Below are positions 62,630-64,000 of a DNA stretch of 64,000 nucleotides, one piece after another. Each line of letters begins with the position of its first letter. Position 1 is the stretch's first letter. The position numbers and the translations under genes are program-made. Source of the DNA: Robinsoniella peoriensis (GTDB taxonomy: Bacteria > Bacillota > Clostridia > Lachnospirales > Lachnospiraceae); contig NZ_JTGN01000012.1 of assembly GCF_000797495.1 (NCBI RefSeq), positions 1 through 64,000 of the forward strand, read 5' to 3'. Under the pieces are notes generated by a model. The model was not told where the DNA came from. It did no database searches and saw only the letters and a list, made by a program, of their open reading frames with translations.

Positions 62630-64000
62630 TTAATGCTCGCTCATTACGTACCCTGCCAGATTATAGGCATGATCCGAAATTCTTTCCAGGTTACTGATAA
62701 TATCCAGGAAAATTACTCCGTTTGTAGGGTTACACAACTGCTTGGAAAGTCGTTCGATATGAGTTTCCCGCAGTTCTTCCTCCATATTATCAACCATATC
62801 TTCATAAGTTACTACTTTCGTTGCAGCATCAATACTCTCTTCTTCTCTTGCCTTCATGGCATAAACGAATGAATTGGTAACCAGTTCCATGATCTCGCTT
62901 AATTCCTTACCTGCCTCTTCGGAGAACTGAATATCATCCTTCGCTTTATTTTCCGCCAGTTCTGCGATATTTTCCGTATGATCTCCCACACGCTCAATGT
63001 CGCTTACGGAATAAAACAAATTATTAATAATCGTATGCTGATCTTCATTCAATGAAAGATTACTGATTTTAACCAGATATTCGGTAATCATTTTTTCCAT
63101 GCTGTTAATAGTTTTTTCCGTCTTATAAACAGTATCTATTTTTTCAGTATCATTATTAAGTACTGCATCAAATGCGTTCTGCATATTTGTCTGAGCAATT
63201 CTTCCCATATGAACAACTTCCAGAATTGCATTTTCTACTGCAAAAGAGGGAGTCTCTAAAATACGGTCATCTAAATGACGTAATGTAATCACTTCGTCTG
63301 ATTCTGTTCCTTCCAAAGCTTCAGCGCCTTTATCCGAAACAATAAGCCCGGACAGCTGAACCAGTTTGTTTGCAAACGGGAACAGAATAATTGTACAGAT
63401 AATATTAAATATAGTATGAAAAATAGAAATTCCCACGCTGCCGATTCCGGCTGCCGCAAATACAGGATTCAGCTGGAATATGGCAAACATTGCCGCACCG
63501 AATATTACCGCACCTATCATATTAAATGATAAATGGATTACAGCTGCCCGCTTCGCATTCCTGGGTGCTCCAATACTTGATAAAAGTGCAGTAAAACAAG
63601 AACCTATATTCGAACCAAGGCTGATATAAATTGCCGAGCTTGCCGTAACAACACCGCCGGTAGCAGCCAGTGTCTGCAGAATACCAACAGAGGCAGAAGA
63701 ACTCTGCATAATACCGGTAACCAAAGCTCCAATTGCAATACCAAGGAACGGATTGCTGCCAAATAATGCAAATGCCTTTGTGAAGATCGGCAGTTCCGTA
63801 TAAGAAGAAGCAGAATTTTTCATAAAATCCAGACCGATGAATAATAAGCCCAGACCAATAATGATTTCACCAATCGTTTTCTTCTTCTGCTTTTTGGAAA
63901 ACATAATAAAAAATGCTCCGATACCCACTAATAAGGGCGCATAAAGAGATGGCGATACAGCTTTAAAACTGTCCCCAAGCTGTCCCAGGGATACAATCCA
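62630..64000 (-). CDS. Na/Pi cotransporter with PhoU-like C-terminus (5' end outside window)
   Basis: The frame is open to base 64000, so the N-terminal part is missing; 456 residues are visible. It has the second QSSS repeat (GIMQSSSASVGILQ), a GSNIGSCFTALLSSIG motif, and a C-terminal PhoU-like region with ERVGDHTENIAE and ERISDHAYNLAG. Paralogue of the gene at 33743. A GTG at 63928 is internal, not the true start. It lies just upstream of phoP and is probably part of the same Pho locus. Confidence 0.9.
   Translation of the reverse strand, partial: WIVSLGQLGDSFKAVSPSLYAPLLVGIGAFFIMFSKKQKKKTIGEIIIGLGLLFIGLDFMKNSASSYTELPIFTKAFALFGSNPFLGIAIGALVTGIMQSSSASVGILQTLAATGGVVTASSAIYISLGSNIGSCFTALLSSIGAPRNAKRAAVIHLSFNMIGAVIFGAAMFAIFQLNPVFAAAGIGSVGISIFHTIFNIICTIILFPFANKLVQLSGLIVSDKGAEALEGTESDEVITLRHLDDRILETPSFAVENAILEVVHMGRIAQTNMQNAFDAVLNNDTEKIDTVYKTEKTINSMEKMITEYLVKISNLSLNEDQHTIINNLFYSVSDIERVGDHTENIAELAENKAKDDIQFSEEAGKELSEIMELVTNSFVYAMKAREEESIDAATKVVTYEDMVDNMEEELRETHIERLSKQLCNPTNGVIFLDIISNLERISDHAYNLAGYVMSEH

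Noticed and set aside
1..64000. CRISPR arrays, tRNA or rRNA genes, prophage genes
   Set aside because: No regularly spaced direct repeats, no tRNA-like TpsiC/anticodon patterns and no phage structural genes were seen by eye; a dedicated scan was not possible.

Overview
The window reads as chromosome of a low-to-moderate-GC Gram-positive anaerobe, most likely family Lachnospiraceae (Clostridia, Blautia/Ruminococcus-like). The reasons are an L27 with a cleavable N-terminal extension beside its protease Prp, a paired TIGR03960/TIGR03936 radical-SAM block next to a ribonuclease E/G gene, a short HisG with HisZ, a YlbJ-type sporulation protein, RecU, RelQ, VanRS-like signalling, and strong SD sequences with several TTG/GTG starts. 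Almost all genes are on the minus strand. Genus and species are inference; no rRNA or tRNA gene was seen.

Layout. 1-0.6 kb: a cut-off IS1182-type transposase. 0.7-6.8 kb: a MacB/FtsX-type ABC exporter with a secreted CARDB-like partner, divergent from a VanR/VanS-like two-component system. 6.9-16.9 kb: the conserved housekeeping run (read 3' to 5') TIGR03960, TIGR03936-like, rng, PHP phosphoesterase, VOC protein, L21 leader-rplU-prp-rpmA, obg, yhbY, nadD, yqeK, rsfS. 17-33.6 kb: an accessory carbohydrate island in two units. One has an AraC regulator, GH78 rhamnosidase, GPH symporter and GH3 glucosidase. The other has a GH2 enzyme, DUF624 protein, sugar ABC permeases and binding protein under a LacI regulator. 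33.7-37.6 kb: a Na/Pi cotransporter, a candidate 24-residue peptide gene coupled to a small membrane protein, and a choline-binding-type repeat protein with a phosphodiester glycosidase domain. 37.7-43 kb: his operon hisZ-G-D-B-IE, where hisIE carries an extra HisF-like domain. 43-55 kb: recU, pseudouridine synthases, YgiQ radical SAM, HAD, rsmF, relQ, M23 peptidase, ylbJ, a coiled-coil protein, coaD, rsmD. 55-64 kb: a complete Pho locus (pstS-C-A-B-phoU, phoP-phoR, Na/Pi cotransporter running off the end).

How it works together. The Pho genes form one phosphate-starvation circuit: the pstS promoter has two TTTACA boxes 11 bp apart over its -35 region. The first sugar unit fits intracellular stripping of rhamnose and then glucose from imported rhamno-glucosides; its two glycosidases share an unexplained C-terminal helical module. 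The second unit imports an oligosaccharide by ABC transport and is preceded by two cre/LacI-type operators 125 bp apart.

The least explained material is between genes. Small hairpins recur just upstream of start codons of functionally unrelated genes (an ABC ATPase, a VOC protein, pstC, hisG, a pseudouridine synthase, ygiQ, rsmF, an M23 peptidase). Several share sequence, and their stems are preserved by wobble or compensatory changes. Two very small open reading frames have supporting expression signals: 24 codons at 35.9 kb (promoter and SD) and 46 codons at 55.1 kb (weaker promoter, plus terminator).
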